A stretch of DNA of 52,444 bases from CAYTTR01 sp964440805 (GCA_964440805.1 CAYTTR010000016.1:1-52444), one strand, 5' to 3'. Positions 44,106-52,032 are shown, counted from the stretch's first letter. The notes: generated by a model not told the origin, from the letters alone. Program-made: numbers and translations.

Positions 44106-44624
44106 TCATGATGTTAGGGAAAACTCCCAGGCGCACCAGACATCAGGAGGGTGAGGATCTGGCGGACAGGTTATGCAGCGGGTCTTGAGGCGGGGGTCGA
44201 TTGACCGGGCGAAGAGGCTGTATTCGACGATACCGACGGGTTTACAGGGAAAATCGGGCAGCCCCTGTCTTTTTCTGGCATCCTGAACCCGGCAGCTCCG
44301 CATCCTGAAAACGCAGCGTTCAGGAGTAACCTCGGTAATTTCCTGGGTGTTGAGGCGGGCGTAAAGACGGAACTTCAGGGCTTGGATGAGAGCAGGAATT
44401 CCTCCGCCGGGTTCAAGCTCCAGCCTTTTCATTATTCTTTTGGCTTCGATAACAGTGAACTTTTCCCAGGCCCGGCGGTCAAGCTCGATGGTTTTTTCCA
44501 ACCCGAATTCATCTTCAACTACCCGGAACCAGAGACCGTCATGAGCTAACCAGTTCTTGGCGAAATCCGTCAGAATTTCCAGGAGCTCTTCTTTTGGTAA
44601 ATCTTGTATTTCTTTAAATTTCAT
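44106..44624 (-). CDS. DUF6125-type cysteine-containing protein
   Basis: This 172-residue protein resembles the family I know as DUF6125. Its N-terminal helical half (LSPKEELLEILTDFAKNW-like, LWFRVVEDEFGLEKTIELD) precedes a Cys-rich C-terminal half with RMRSCRVQDARKRQGLPDFP, then CKPVG, RCITCPPDPHP and WCAWEF. The Cys set could bind a metal or Fe-S cluster. ATG 44624 is chosen because AGGAGG lies just upstream and overlaps an earlier in-frame ATG (44636). It follows the radical SAM gene by 2-14 nt, so the two are co-translated. Function unknown. Confidence 0.65.
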   Translation of the reverse strand: MKFKEIQDLPKEELLEILTDFAKNWLAHDGLWFRVVEDEFGLEKTIELDRRAWEKFTVIEAKRIMKRLELEPGGGIPALIQALKFRLYARLNTQEITEVTPERCVFRMRSCRVQDARKRQGLPDFPCKPVGIVEYSLFARSIDPRLKTRCITCPPDPHPPDVWCAWEFSLTS

Positions 44625-44638
44625 TTCCCTCCTCATTT

Positions 44639-45592
44639 TCAGGCTGGTTCATAGTAAGTTCTGTCCTGATGGTCAATACTTTTAATAGTCCCTGATGCAA
44701 GAAGGGCTGCCAATGCTTTTGAAACCTCGGCCGGATTTCTTCCTAAGGAGCGGCTGATGTCGTCCATGGTTACCGGCCGGCGCCGGATCAGTGAAAGAAT
44801 TTCTTGCTGAAGGTCCTTAGTCAGAGTCCGTCGCTCGCTTTTCTTAAACGAGGCAGCTACTTCACAAGCAGGGCCGAAAAAAGGCTTAATTTTATGGAGC
44901 TCTTCTTCATTCAACGGCAGGGCTGATGCTTCCGCAGGTGGACGGACTACTGTGTTCAGATGAATTTTGGCCGGTTTGATTTTAGCTGTAATTTTCTTCA
45001 GTTCTTCTAAATGCTCAGGAGAATCATTGAGGCCTTTAACCAGCATAATTTCAAGCCAGAGAGTTCCCCGGAATTCGCGCCGGAAATCAATTAGGCCCTG
45101 GATAATTTTTTCAAACCGGAGAGAAGGGTGAGGCCTGTTTATTCTTTGGAATATCTCAGGGGTGGCTGCATCCAATGAGGGAACAACCAGGTCTGCTTGC
45201 AGGAGTGCCTCCCTTACTTCCGGCCGGTAAAGCAAACTGCCGTTGGTCAGGACAGCCACCGGGATAGAGGTTATTTTTTTTATTTCACTTATAAGAGGCT
45301 TCAGTAAAAGATTAAGGGTGGGCTCCCCACTTCCAGAGAAAGTGATATAATCAATCTCTTTTTCCGATTCAAGAATAATCTTTATTTCATCGGTTATTTC
45401 ATCGGCCGAAAAGAAGCTTTTTCTCTGGACTGTTTTATCTGTTGTCCGGCCGAGCTGGCAGTAAATGCAGTCAAAAGTACAGGTTTTAAAAGGAATTATG
45501 TCCACTCCGAGAGAATAACCCAGGCGGCGTGAAGGAACCGGTCCGTAGAGATGAAAGCAGGCTTCCTTGTCTTTTCGTTGAATTTTTTTCAT
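44639..45592 (-). CDS. Radical SAM protein with C-terminal winged helix
   Basis: This 317-residue protein has a CxxxCxxC cluster motif, C38-T-F-D-C42-I-Y-C45, binding a [4Fe-4S] cluster, and a TFSGSGEPTLN block for SAM binding. The N-terminal GPVPSRRLGYSLGVDI is typical of the COG0731-like group related to wyosine-synthesis enzymes. Residues about 255-315 form a winged helix (RRRPVTMDDISRSLGRNPAE), suggesting nucleic-acid contact. It lies in a Fe-S/sulfur gene cluster and its stop is close to the DUF6125 start. The reaction is unknown. Confidence 0.88.
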   Translation of the reverse strand: MKKIQRKDKEACFHLYGPVPSRRLGYSLGVDIIPFKTCTFDCIYCQLGRTTDKTVQRKSFFSADEITDEIKIILESEKEIDYITFSGSGEPTLNLLLKPLISEIKKITSIPVAVLTNGSLLYRPEVREALLQADLVVPSLDAATPEIFQRINRPHPSLRFEKIIQGLIDFRREFRGTLWLEIMLVKGLNDSPEHLEELKKITAKIKPAKIHLNTVVRPPAEASALPLNEEELHKIKPFFGPACEVAASFKKSERRTLTKDLQQEILSLIRRRPVTMDDISRSLGRNPAEVSKALAALLASGTIKSIDHQDRTYYEPA

Positions 45593-45601
45593 GGAGTTAT
45601 C

Positions 45602-45805
45602 TCAGGCTCTGTCCTTGTAAACCTGGATAAATCTTTTCAGAGACCGGTCATAAGTCTTCTCCACCTCATCCGGGAAAAGACAGGCCGGAAGTTCCCCCAT
45701 TCTCCAGTGATAGCTAATACATTCGCAGCAGACTCCTTTCCGGCTGCAGGGCTCCCAGGTGCAGTTGCATTCTTTTTTGTTTTCTTCAACATTGCAAGTT
45801 TTCAT
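45602..45805 (-). CDS. DUF6485-type small Cys-rich protein
   Basis: This 67-residue protein has nine cysteines clustered as CNC, EPCSRKGVCCECISYHW and LPACLF, the signature of DUF6485. It probably binds Zn or an Fe-S cluster. ATG 45805 (MKTCNVEEN) follows a ggaggt site; a longer frame to 45940 overlaps the IscU-like gene and is a shadow. It sits 28 nt downstream of the IscU-like gene and 10 nt upstream of the radical SAM gene, so an Fe-S-related role is plausible. Confidence 0.8.
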   Translation of the reverse strand: MKTCNVEENKKECNCTWEPCSRKGVCCECISYHWRMGELPACLFPDEVEKTYDRSLKRFIQVYKDRA

Positions 45806-45833
45806 ACTGAACCTCCGTTTCAAGTGTTTGAAT

Positions 45834-46307
45834 TTATTCGAGTTTACGGTAAGGTTTCTTCCAACTGTTTTTTTTCTGGTAAAGATAATCAGCCAGCGCC
45901 CGGCGCAGGGTTTCGGCAGCCAGTTGAGCACAGTGAACATCCTCCGGGGGCAATTTGTTTAGTTTTTTTATTATTTCTGCGGCACTGACTGTTCCCAGGG
46001 CTTGCTGGAAGGTTTTGCCTGAGGCAATTTCTGTGGCTGTGCTGCCGCAGGCGATTGTAGTCCCGCAGCCATCGGTGAAGAAAGTACATTCTGTAATAAG
46101 GTCATTGTTTACTTTTAGGAACATCTCCATGGTGTCACCGCAAGACCCTTGGACTCTGGCGTATCCATCAGGATTATCAATTTTTCTGAAATTACGGGGA
46201 TTCTGCCAGTGCTCTATAACTTCCGGAGTGTATTGCCGGCGCAGTTGTTCCATGATTTGTTGCTGGAGCTCCCGGGTGAATTTATCTATATCTACTTTAT
46301 CCGGCAT
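45834..46307 (-). CDS. IscU/NifU-type Fe-S scaffold protein
   Basis: This 157-residue protein matches the NifU_N/IscU fold. It has the three ligand cysteines C56 (SCGDTM), C81 (DGCGTT) and C126 (VHCAQLA), plus the D58 that controls cluster release. It lacks the HscA-binding LPPVK, as in Suf-type U proteins. A 40-residue N-terminal extension is helical. Start ATG 46307 is supported by aggtga 7 nt upstream. Instead of iscS, the upstream neighbour is a trans-sulfuration PLP enzyme, which may supply sulfide. Small Cys-rich and radical SAM genes follow. Confidence 0.88.
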   Translation of the reverse strand: MPDKVDIDKFTRELQQQIMEQLRRQYTPEVIEHWQNPRNFRKIDNPDGYARVQGSCGDTMEMFLKVNNDLITECTFFTDGCGTTIACGSTATEIASGKTFQQALGTVSAAEIIKKLNKLPPEDVHCAQLAAETLRRALADYLYQKKNSWKKPYRKLE

Positions 46308-46386
46308 GGGGTCACCTCTTGTCAAAAAGATTGTGAATTTAAGAGGTCACCTATTATAACAATTTCCAGCCTAATTATTCCAATTT

Positions 46387-47574
46387 CTACGCTGATTCCA
46401 TGGCCTGCTCAAGATCGTTTCTTAAATCCAGGTAATCTTCACACCCTACTGAAAGGCGGATCATGTCGTCAGTAATACCTGCTTTTTCCTTGTTTTCTTG
46501 AGAAACACCGGCGTGAGTCATGCTGGCAGGATGCTGAATGAGGGATTCCACTCCCCCCAGGGAGACAGCTAAGGTGCAGAGTTTGACTGAGTTTATCATC
46601 CGGCGGCCGGCTTCAAATCCCCCCTTCAGTCCAAAACAAAGCATTGAACCGAAACCTTTCATCTGTTTTTTTGCTAATTCATGCTGGGGATGACTCTCCA
46701 GGCCGGGGTAGTTGACCCATTCAACCTGAGGATGGTTTTCCAGGAACAGAGCCAGTTTCAAGGCTGTTTCCTGGCTTTTATTAATTCGTAAAGCTAATGT
46801 TTTCAGGCCTCTTAGAACAAGCCAGGCCTGGTGGGGGTCCATATTGCCTCCGGCGAGGGTTAGAGTTTTATGGATAGTTTCATAGAGAGTTTTATCCTTG
46901 GGAATAATGATTCCTCCCACCACATCGCTGTGGCCGTTAATAAACTTGGTTACACTGTGTAAAACCACATCAGCCCCAAGGTTCAAAGGCTGCTGGACAA
47001 CAGGGGAGGCGAAGGTGTTATCCACCACCAGCAGCAAGTCATTTTTGTGAGCAAGCCGGGCACAGGCTTCGATATTGGAGACAGCCATGGTTGGATTGGC
47101 CGGGGTTTCTACAAAGAGAACTTTCGTATTTGGTTTCAGGCATTGCTCAACTCTGGAGAGATCCGAGGTGTCGGCATAGTCAGCTTCTATACCAAATTTA
47201 GCTAGTAAACCTTCCACCATAATCCGGGTAGCTCCATAGACGGCAGAAGTGCTGATTAAGTGGGACTCTTTGTCCAGAAGAGCCATCAAAACAGTGGTAA
47301 TGGCCGCCATGCCTGAGGAAGTGGCGATTCCTCCGCAACCGTTTTCCAAAATAGCCATGCTTTCTTCAAGGGCTCTGATAGTAGGATTTCCTATCCGGGT
47401 ATAAATGTATCCCTTGTCCTCACCGGCAAAACGGGCTGCTCCTTGTTCAGCATTTTTAAAAGCAAAGGTTGAAGATTGAAAAATGGGCACCGACACTCCG
47501 CCGAAAACCGGATCCGGCTCCTGGCCGGCATGAATGACGCTGGTAAAAAAACTGGAAAATTTATCTTCACTCAT
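46387..47574 (-). CDS. Methionine/cystathionine gamma-lyase-type PLP enzyme
   Basis: This 395-residue Cys/Met-metabolism PLP enzyme has Schiff-base lysine K210 in HSVTKFINGHSDVVGG and Y113 in SAVYGATR. GGNMDPHQAWLVLRGLKTL is typical of methionine gamma-lyases and related lyases. The cysteine that marks true methionine gamma-lyases (YGCT) is alanine here (A115), so cystathionine gamma-lyase or homocysteine/cysteine desulfhydrase activity is equally possible. The product sulfide could feed the adjacent IscU-like scaffold. It is a paralogue of 15932-17113 with a different neighbourhood. The AAAAGGAGG site precedes the ATG. Confidence 0.85.
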   Translation of the reverse strand: MSEDKFSSFFTSVIHAGQEPDPVFGGVSVPIFQSSTFAFKNAEQGAARFAGEDKGYIYTRIGNPTIRALEESMAILENGCGGIATSSGMAAITTVLMALLDKESHLISTSAVYGATRIMVEGLLAKFGIEADYADTSDLSRVEQCLKPNTKVLFVETPANPTMAVSNIEACARLAHKNDLLLVVDNTFASPVVQQPLNLGADVVLHSVTKFINGHSDVVGGIIIPKDKTLYETIHKTLTLAGGNMDPHQAWLVLRGLKTLALRINKSQETALKLALFLENHPQVEWVNYPGLESHPQHELAKKQMKGFGSMLCFGLKGGFEAGRRMINSVKLCTLAVSLGGVESLIQHPASMTHAGVSQENKEKAGITDDMIRLSVGCEDYLDLRNDLEQAMESA

Positions 47575-47644
47575 TTTATCCTCCTTTTAATTGGGTGTAC
47601 CCAGGTTGTTTTCTTCCCTAAGAGCTTTTCTGTCCACCTTAGTG

Positions 47645-47665
47645 AAAAACGAAGGAGGCTCTTCG
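47645..47665 (-). terminator. Small terminator after mrp
   Basis: On the minus strand a 5-bp stem cgaag / cttcg with a 6-nt loop is followed by tttttc, 80 nt after the mrp stop and before the lyase gene. Confidence 0.4.
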
Positions 47666-47744
47666 GCACTATAAGATCTCCTTTAAAGAATAATCTAAAC
47701 CTTGGTCCGCTTCAAATATTAATATTTTGCCTTTAACGAAAGAA

Positions 47745-48563
47745 TCAATCTTTCTTTTCATGACTCCCGGAGAAAGCCTGAAGTATGTTTTTGACAATCT
47801 TGTCGAAAGCCCGGCCGGCTGGACTTTCGGGCTTTTCAAGGACAAAGGGTTTTCCTTCATCCCCGTAGGTGACAATCTCAGGTTCAATGGGGATTTTCCC
47901 CAGGAAAGGCACACCCAGTTCCCAGGCCGCTCTTTCTCCTCCTCCTTCCTTGAAAAGGTCAATATTTTTGTGGCAGTGGGGGCAGATTAGTCCGGACATA
48001 TTTTCAATAATGCCCAAGACTTTTAAGTTTAGCCGGCGGGCAAAAGCCACTGCCTTGCGGGAATCGAGAAGAGAAACCTCCTGAGGTGTGGTGACTACCA
48101 CAGCGCTGGTGGCTGGAATTAGCTGGGCTACAGACAGAGGTTCATCACCTGTCCCCGGGGGCGAATCGATGATAAGCCAGTCGAGCTCTCCCCATTCCAC
48201 GTCCCCCAGAAATTGCTGGATGGCCTTCATTTTCATGGGCCCTCTCCAGATAACCGGCAAGTCGGGATCCTGGAGAACAAAAGACATGGAGACAAGTTTC
48301 AGATGGTCGTTAACCAGCACCGGTTTTATCCCGGCCGAGGAAACATCCAGTCTTTTTCCGTCAACTCCCAGCATCAAGGCCAGGTTCGGTCCGTGGATAT
48401 CCACGTCTAAAAGACCCACCTCTTTTGAGAGACGGGATAAAGCCAGGGCCAGATTGGCTGAGACAGTACTTTTGCCTACCCCTCCTTTTCCGCTGAAAAC
48501 AAGCAGCCGGTTTTTAATTTTTTTGAGATTTTTTTCCACTTTAGGATCGACTTGAGTTGACAT
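47745..48563 (-). CDS. mrp: Mrp/ApbC-family P-loop ATPase (Fe-S carrier)
   Basis: This 272-residue protein has a deviant Walker A FSGKGGVGKSTVSANLA, switch DVDIHGPNLALMLG and IDSPPGTGDEPLS. A C-terminal CPHCH, in the LICPHCHKNIDLF region, usually carries the bridging Fe-S cluster. Mrp/NBP35 proteins transfer Fe-S clusters to targets, using ATP. The next minus-strand genes include an IscU-like scaffold, consistent with such a role. The N-terminal DUF59 domain of longer Mrp proteins is absent. Confidence 0.92.
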   Translation of the reverse strand: MSTQVDPKVEKNLKKIKNRLLVFSGKGGVGKSTVSANLALALSRLSKEVGLLDVDIHGPNLALMLGVDGKRLDVSSAGIKPVLVNDHLKLVSMSFVLQDPDLPVIWRGPMKMKAIQQFLGDVEWGELDWLIIDSPPGTGDEPLSVAQLIPATSAVVVTTPQEVSLLDSRKAVAFARRLNLKVLGIIENMSGLICPHCHKNIDLFKEGGGERAAWELGVPFLGKIPIEPEIVTYGDEGKPFVLEKPESPAGRAFDKIVKNILQAFSGSHEKKD

Positions 48564-48674
48564 GGTTATACCTCTTTCAATTTAAGAAACATCTATTCTA
48601 CCAAGAATTTTCTTTTTTTTCTTCTTAATCGTAAGCATATCTAATTTAATTGCGTGATAAAGATTGTATATTTA

Positions 48675-48723
48675 AATAAGAGGAAGAGTATGGGCTGAGG
48701 AATCTCCTACCCTTCCTCTTATT
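48675..48723. other. 12-bp perfect inverted repeat upstream of mrp
   Basis: aataagaggaag (48675-48686) and cttcctcttatt (48712-48723) are perfect complements around 25 nt. On the minus strand the stem is followed by taaatat. It may be a terminator or leader structure. The 314-nt stretch 48564-48877 holds no gene, only this element and the terminator at 48837. Confidence 0.45.
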
Positions 48724-48836
48724 ACGGTTTTGGGGATGCTTCCTTCTTAATCAGGAAATAAGAAAAAGCAGAAGGGAAACTCCCTCTCTTTTATTTCCCA
48801 GTAACGGGTGTTTCCCCTCTTACATAACTCCTCAGA

Positions 48837-48873
48837 AAAAGGCTCTCTTTGCTTTATCAAGGAAAAGAGAGCC
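48837..48873 (-). terminator. Terminator of the Fur-DUF5320 unit
   Basis: Stem ggctctctt / aagagagcc with a 15-nt loop; on the minus strand it is followed by tttt (48840-48837). It begins 5 nt after the stop of the last gene of the unit. Confidence 0.7.
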
Positions 48874-48877
48874 CTCT

Positions 48878-49096
48878 TCATTTGCTCTTGTCTTTCTTTC
48901 TTTTTAATTCATCAATAGCTTTTTTGACTTCCTTCAGTTGCTGTTCGAGCATTTCCGCTTCTTCTTCAAGCATCTTGATTTCATCTTCCGGGCTGAGGGG
49001 AGGAGCACCCCACGGGCTCATTTGCCAAGGAGGGTAAAAGCTTCCTCTCCAGCGGGGCCAAAACATCCAGCCTGCAGGACCCATTCCGAACGGCAT
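48878..49096 (-). CDS. Small DUF5320-type protein with C-terminal coiled coil
   Basis: This 72-residue protein starts MPFGMGPAGWMFWPRW, rich in Met, Pro, Gly and Trp as in DUF5320. It ends in a 35-residue charged heptad-like helix (EDEIKMLEEEAEMLEQQLKE). ATG 49096 lies after GGAGGTGA; an in-frame GTG 9 nt earlier overlaps the ribosome site and is rejected. It is the third gene of the fur unit. DUF5320 proteins often stand near Mrp and NifX-type Fe-Mo-cofactor genes; function unknown. Confidence 0.75.
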   Translation of the reverse strand: MPFGMGPAGWMFWPRWRGSFYPPWQMSPWGAPPLSPEDEIKMLEEEAEMLEQQLKEVKKAIDELKRKKDKSK

Positions 49097-49145
49097 TTTA
49101 GTCACCTCCTTTTTTTTATCTTGGGTTTGTCATCCAGTAAATAGA

Positions 49146-49460
49146 TTATTTTTCTTTATCAGGCTCTTCTGTTTGAGCTCCTGGATAGCCTAGCCCGTAG
49201 GAGGGGGGATATGGATATCCATAAGGCATTCCATAAGGCATCATGTATGGATTGGGGAATCCTCTGAACCAGCGGCCGCCGCGGCCCGGACCAAAGCCTC
49301 TGCCGGAGCCTCGTCCGGATCCCCGGCCGAAGCCAAAACCGGCTCCGTATCCCGGACCCGGATTCATATAACCCGGAACCTGGTATCCGGAACAAAAGCC
49401 CATGCCCCGGCCTGTTCTGGGACCCATTCCCCAGGGACCTGTTCTGTCTCCTCTCGGCAT
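49146..49460 (-). CDS. DUF5320 protein (Gly/Pro/Tyr-rich)
   Basis: This 104-residue protein begins MPRGDRTGPWGMGPRTGRGM followed by GFCSG, the DUF5320 signature. The middle is a low-complexity Gly-Arg-Phe-rich run (FGFGRGSGRGSGRG) and the end Pro/Tyr-rich (MPYGYPYPPSYG). It is probably largely disordered. ATG 49460 is placed by GGAGGTGACTAAA just upstream; that site also contains the last codons of fur, so translation is coupled. A longer upstream frame (to 49535) overlaps fur and is a shadow. Confidence 0.85.
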   Translation of the reverse strand: MPRGDRTGPWGMGPRTGRGMGFCSGYQVPGYMNPGPGYGAGFGFGRGSGRGSGRGFGPGRGGRWFRGFPNPYMMPYGMPYGYPYPPSYGLGYPGAQTEEPDKEK

Positions 49461-49461
49461 T

Positions 49462-49935
49462 TTAGTCACCTCCTTGTGAGTTTTTTTGTGTCTGACATTT
49501 TTGGCACAGCCCATAGAATTCGATATTGTGATCATGGACTGTAAAATTATATTTTCTACTTAAAACCTCTTCGGTTTTTTTGACCAATTCCAGTTCTTCA
49601 TGGGCGAAATCTGAATAATCAATTATCCGGCCGCAGCTTGTACATATTAGATGATGGTGATGAGGTTTTTTTTCGCCCGGTTTAAATTCATACCTGCTTT
49701 TACCGCTGCGGAAAGTAAATTTATTTATTAAATTTGTTCTCTCCAGAACATTAAGAGTTCGATAAATGGTGGTCAAACCGATACCGGGATAAGCTTTTTT
49801 AAGAATGGCGTAAATTTCCTTAACGCTCAAGTGTTTGGGAGTCCGGCTGAGAAGTTCAAGGATAACTTCCCGGGGGCCGGTCCAGCGCTGGATATGCCCG
49901 CCGAATCGATGTCGCCATTTATGCGGTCCCGGCAT
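49462..49935 (-). CDS. Fur-family metalloregulator
   Basis: This 157-residue protein has the Fur winged helix (LSVKEIYAILKKAYPGIGLT, then TIYRTLNVLE) and dimerisation domain. The His cluster KPHHHHLICTSCGRIID and C-terminal GLCQKCQTQ give the two CxxC pairs of a structural zinc site. ATG 49935 is chosen because aaggtg lies 5 nt upstream. Its own promoter carries a textbook Fur-box palindrome immediately 3' of the -10, so autoregulation is likely. Subfamily (Fur, PerR or Zur) is not settled; the box favours Fur-type recognition. Two DUF5320 genes follow in the same unit. Confidence 0.92.
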   Translation of the reverse strand: MPGPHKWRHRFGGHIQRWTGPREVILELLSRTPKHLSVKEIYAILKKAYPGIGLTTIYRTLNVLERTNLINKFTFRSGKSRYEFKPGEKKPHHHHLICTSCGRIIDYSDFAHEELELVKKTEEVLSRKYNFTVHDHNIEFYGLCQKCQTQKNSQGGD

Positions 49936-49954
49936 TTTTGCACCTTTCAAGTTT

Positions 49955-49979
49955 GTTAATGAAAATCATTTTCAATAAC
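49955..49979. promoter_or_regulatory. Fur-box operator
   Basis: tgaaaatcattttca (49960-49974) is a perfect 7-1-7 palindrome, extending outward with gttaa/taac arms to 25 bases. It lies directly downstream of the -10 of the fur promoter, where a bound repressor would block transcription. Confidence 0.85.
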
Positions 49980-50008
49980 ATAATAATCCTCCAGGTCTAT
50001 TTTGTCAA
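49980..50008 (-). promoter_or_regulatory. fur promoter
   Basis: On the minus strand TTGACA (50008-50003) and TATTAT (49985-49980) are spaced exactly 17 nt and abut the Fur box. Confidence 0.8.
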
Positions 50009-50082
50009 GTAATTAACTTGAAAATAAAAAGATAGTTTATTCCGTCTCGCTTGTCTATTTGATTTATTTGGTATAGAGAAGA

Positions 50083-50163
50083 CGAGAAAAGCGAGAAAAG
50101 CGAGAAAAGCGAGAAAAGCAAGAAAAGCGAGAAAAGCGAGAAAAGCAAGGCGGGCGAGAAAAG
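50083..50163 (+). repeat. 9-nt tandem array, CGAGAAAAG type, 9 units
   Basis: Nine units run in perfect register: four cgagaaaag, caagaaaag, two cgagaaaag, caaggcggg, cgagaaaag. This is the least degenerate array in the window. A looser TCTATTTGA-type stretch (about 50043-50075) precedes it. Confidence 0.92.
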
Positions 50164-50170
50164 TTATTTG

Positions 50171-50196
50171 TCATTCCGGGCCCTGACCCGGAATCC
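50171..50196. repeat. REP-like palindrome
   Basis: attccggg-ccctga-cccggaat is a perfect 8-bp inverted repeat in the context tcattccggg...gaatccag. This matches a very widespread class of bacterial extragenic palindromes. Confidence 0.6.
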
Positions 50197-50245
50197 AGTC
50201 TTCATGTAATTCCGAAATGAAGAAACTACAAAAATGTTTATCGTT

Positions 50246-50274
50246 TTGACAGGGGGTTTAAATTCAGATATATT
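50246..50274 (+). promoter_or_regulatory. Promoter giving a near-leaderless esterase mRNA
   Basis: TTGACA (50246-50251) and TATATT (50269-50274) spaced 17 nt. The -10 ends only 9 nt before the ATG at 50284, so the predicted start of transcription is within about 0-5 nt of the start codon and no Shine-Dalgarno site can be present. Confidence 0.65.
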
Positions 50275-50283
50275 CCTGACACT

Positions 50284-52029
50284 ATGAAAATATCAAAATT
50301 ATCCATTCTATTTATTGGTTTTTTTGTAATTTTTCTTGCCGGTTTGTATCAATCTTGCAGAAGCGAAAACTCCGGACCAGTATTTCAGATAACTTTTTCT
50401 GATTCTCTTGCTCAGGAAGCTCAAGATGGACGTCTGGTTCTAATGCTTTCCACCGACTCCTCAAGAGAGCCGCGGTTTCAGATTTCAGATGGTCCGAACA
50501 CCCAGTTAGCCTTTGGCCTTGATGTTGAAGGTTGGACGCCAGGTGAAAAAGCGGTCATAGATAAAACCAGTTTCGGTTATCCTATCAGGAGCCTGAAGGA
50601 CATTCCTGAAGGAGAATACTACGTTCAAGCCCTATTAAACCGTTATGAAACTTTCACCCTGCACGACGGACGGGTGCTTAAATTGCCTCCGGACAAAGGA
50701 GAGGGACAACAATGGAACCGCAAGCCGGGAAATTTTTACAACCTTCCTCTGAAAATAAAGGTTAATCCCGGAGGCGGTACTTATGACGTCAATCTGGATC
50801 AGGAAATTCCGCCTATAGAACCTCCGGAGGATACTAAATATATCAAGCATGTGAAGTTAAAAAGCGAGCTTCTCAGTGAATTCTGGGGGCGCGATGTCTA
50901 CTTAGGAGCTCATGTTCTTCTGCCTCATGGATTCGATGAGCATCCTGAAGCCCGATACCCTCTCATGGTTTTCCACGGCCACTTTCCTCATGATTTTGAC
51001 GGCTTCCGCACCGAACCGCCGGATCCGGACCTTGAACCGGACTACAGCTCGAGATTTGATATTCACGGCTACAACAGAATAGTCCAGCAAGAAGCCTATA
51101 ATTTTTATCTGCAGTGGATAAGTCCTGATTTTCCCCGGTATTTAGTGATTACCATTCAGCATCCTACTCCTTATTATGATGACTCTTATGCCGTAAATTC
51201 GGTCAACCAGGGCCCTTACGGTGATGCTATTACCCATGAGCTTATTCCTTATATTGAAAAGAAATTTCGCGGAATAGGAGAAGGCTGGGCCCGGTTTCTC
51301 TACGGCGGCTCTACCGGAGGCTGGGAAGCTCTGGCTGCCCAGGTTTTCTACCCCGATGAATATGGAGCCTGCTTTGCCGCCTGCCCTGATCCTATTGATT
51401 TCCGGGCTTATACTGTGGTGAATATTTATGAAAATAAAAACGCTTATTTCCTGGAAAGTCAGTTCAAAAAAACTCCCAGGTCCGGCCGCCGGGACTACCT
51501 GGGTCATGTAAGCACCATGTTGATTGACATGAATCATCGCGAACTTGTCCTGGGAACTAAAACACGCTCCGGCCAGCAGTGGGATGTCTGGGAAGCCACC
51601 TATTCCCCGGTTGGTCCGGATGGATATCCGGCCAGATTATGGGATAAGGTAACGGGCGAGATCGACCATGAAGTGGCTGACTACTGGAAAGAAAACTACG
51701 ATCTCCGCTACATTCTGGAGAGAGACTGGGAAAAAGGCTTGGGGGAAAAACTTAAAGGAAAGATTCATATTTACTGCGGGGATATGGACAATTACTATTT
51801 GAATAACGCCGTCTATCTGATGGAAGATTTTCTGGAAAGCACTACTAATCCTTATTATGCCGGAGAAGTAGATTACGGAGACCGGGCCGAGCACTGCTGG
51901 AACGGCGACCACCAAAATCCCAATCATATTTCCAGGCTTCGCTACAACACTTTCTACCTTCCCAGGATTCTGGAAATAATGAAGAGAGATGCTCCACCGG
52001 GAGCGGATTTGCGAAGCTGGAGATATTGA
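50284..52029 (+). CDS. Exported alpha/beta-hydrolase (esterase D-like)
   Basis: This 581-residue protein has a hydrophobic leader (residues 8-22) and Cys25 in YQSC, a non-canonical lipobox, so it may be a lipoprotein. Residues about 35-190 form a beta-rich N-terminal region. From about 215 an esterase-type alpha/beta-hydrolase domain follows (YPLMVFHGHFPHDFDG; nucleophile S343 in YGGSTGGWEALA; GDMDNYYLNNAVYLMEDFL; C-terminal catalytic-His candidate in EHCWNGDH). The family includes carbohydrate esterases and enterochelin-esterase-like proteins; substrate unknown. The mRNA appears leaderless. The stop is followed within 4 nt by a palindromic repeat and a 9-nt array. Confidence 0.82.
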   Translation: MKISKLSILFIGFFVIFLAGLYQSCRSENSGPVFQITFSDSLAQEAQDGRLVLMLSTDSSREPRFQISDGPNTQLAFGLDVEGWTPGEKAVIDKTSFGYPIRSLKDIPEGEYYVQALLNRYETFTLHDGRVLKLPPDKGEGQQWNRKPGNFYNLPLKIKVNPGGGTYDVNLDQEIPPIEPPEDTKYIKHVKLKSELLSEFWGRDVYLGAHVLLPHGFDEHPEARYPLMVFHGHFPHDFDGFRTEPPDPDLEPDYSSRFDIHGYNRIVQQEAYNFYLQWISPDFPRYLVITIQHPTPYYDDSYAVNSVNQGPYGDAITHELIPYIEKKFRGIGEGWARFLYGGSTGGWEALAAQVFYPDEYGACFAACPDPIDFRAYTVVNIYENKNAYFLESQFKKTPRSGRRDYLGHVSTMLIDMNHRELVLGTKTRSGQQWDVWEATYSPVGPDGYPARLWDKVTGEIDHEVADYWKENYDLRYILERDWEKGLGEKLKGKIHIYCGDMDNYYLNNAVYLMEDFLESTTNPYYAGEVDYGDRAEHCWNGDHQNPNHISRLRYNTFYLPRILEIMKRDAPPGADLRSWRY

Positions 52030-52032
52030 AAA

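Noticed and set aside
45834..45940. Longer N-terminal start for the DUF6485 protein
   Set aside because: The extension is antisense-free but overlaps the IscU-like gene in another frame and lacks family sequence; ATG 45805 has a proper ribosome site.
47669..47761. 30-codon minus-strand ORF overlapping the end of mrp (starts MKRKIDSFVKGKIL)
   Set aside because: It has a plausible composition but no clear ribosome site or promoter, and part is forced by the mrp overlap; not enough to call.
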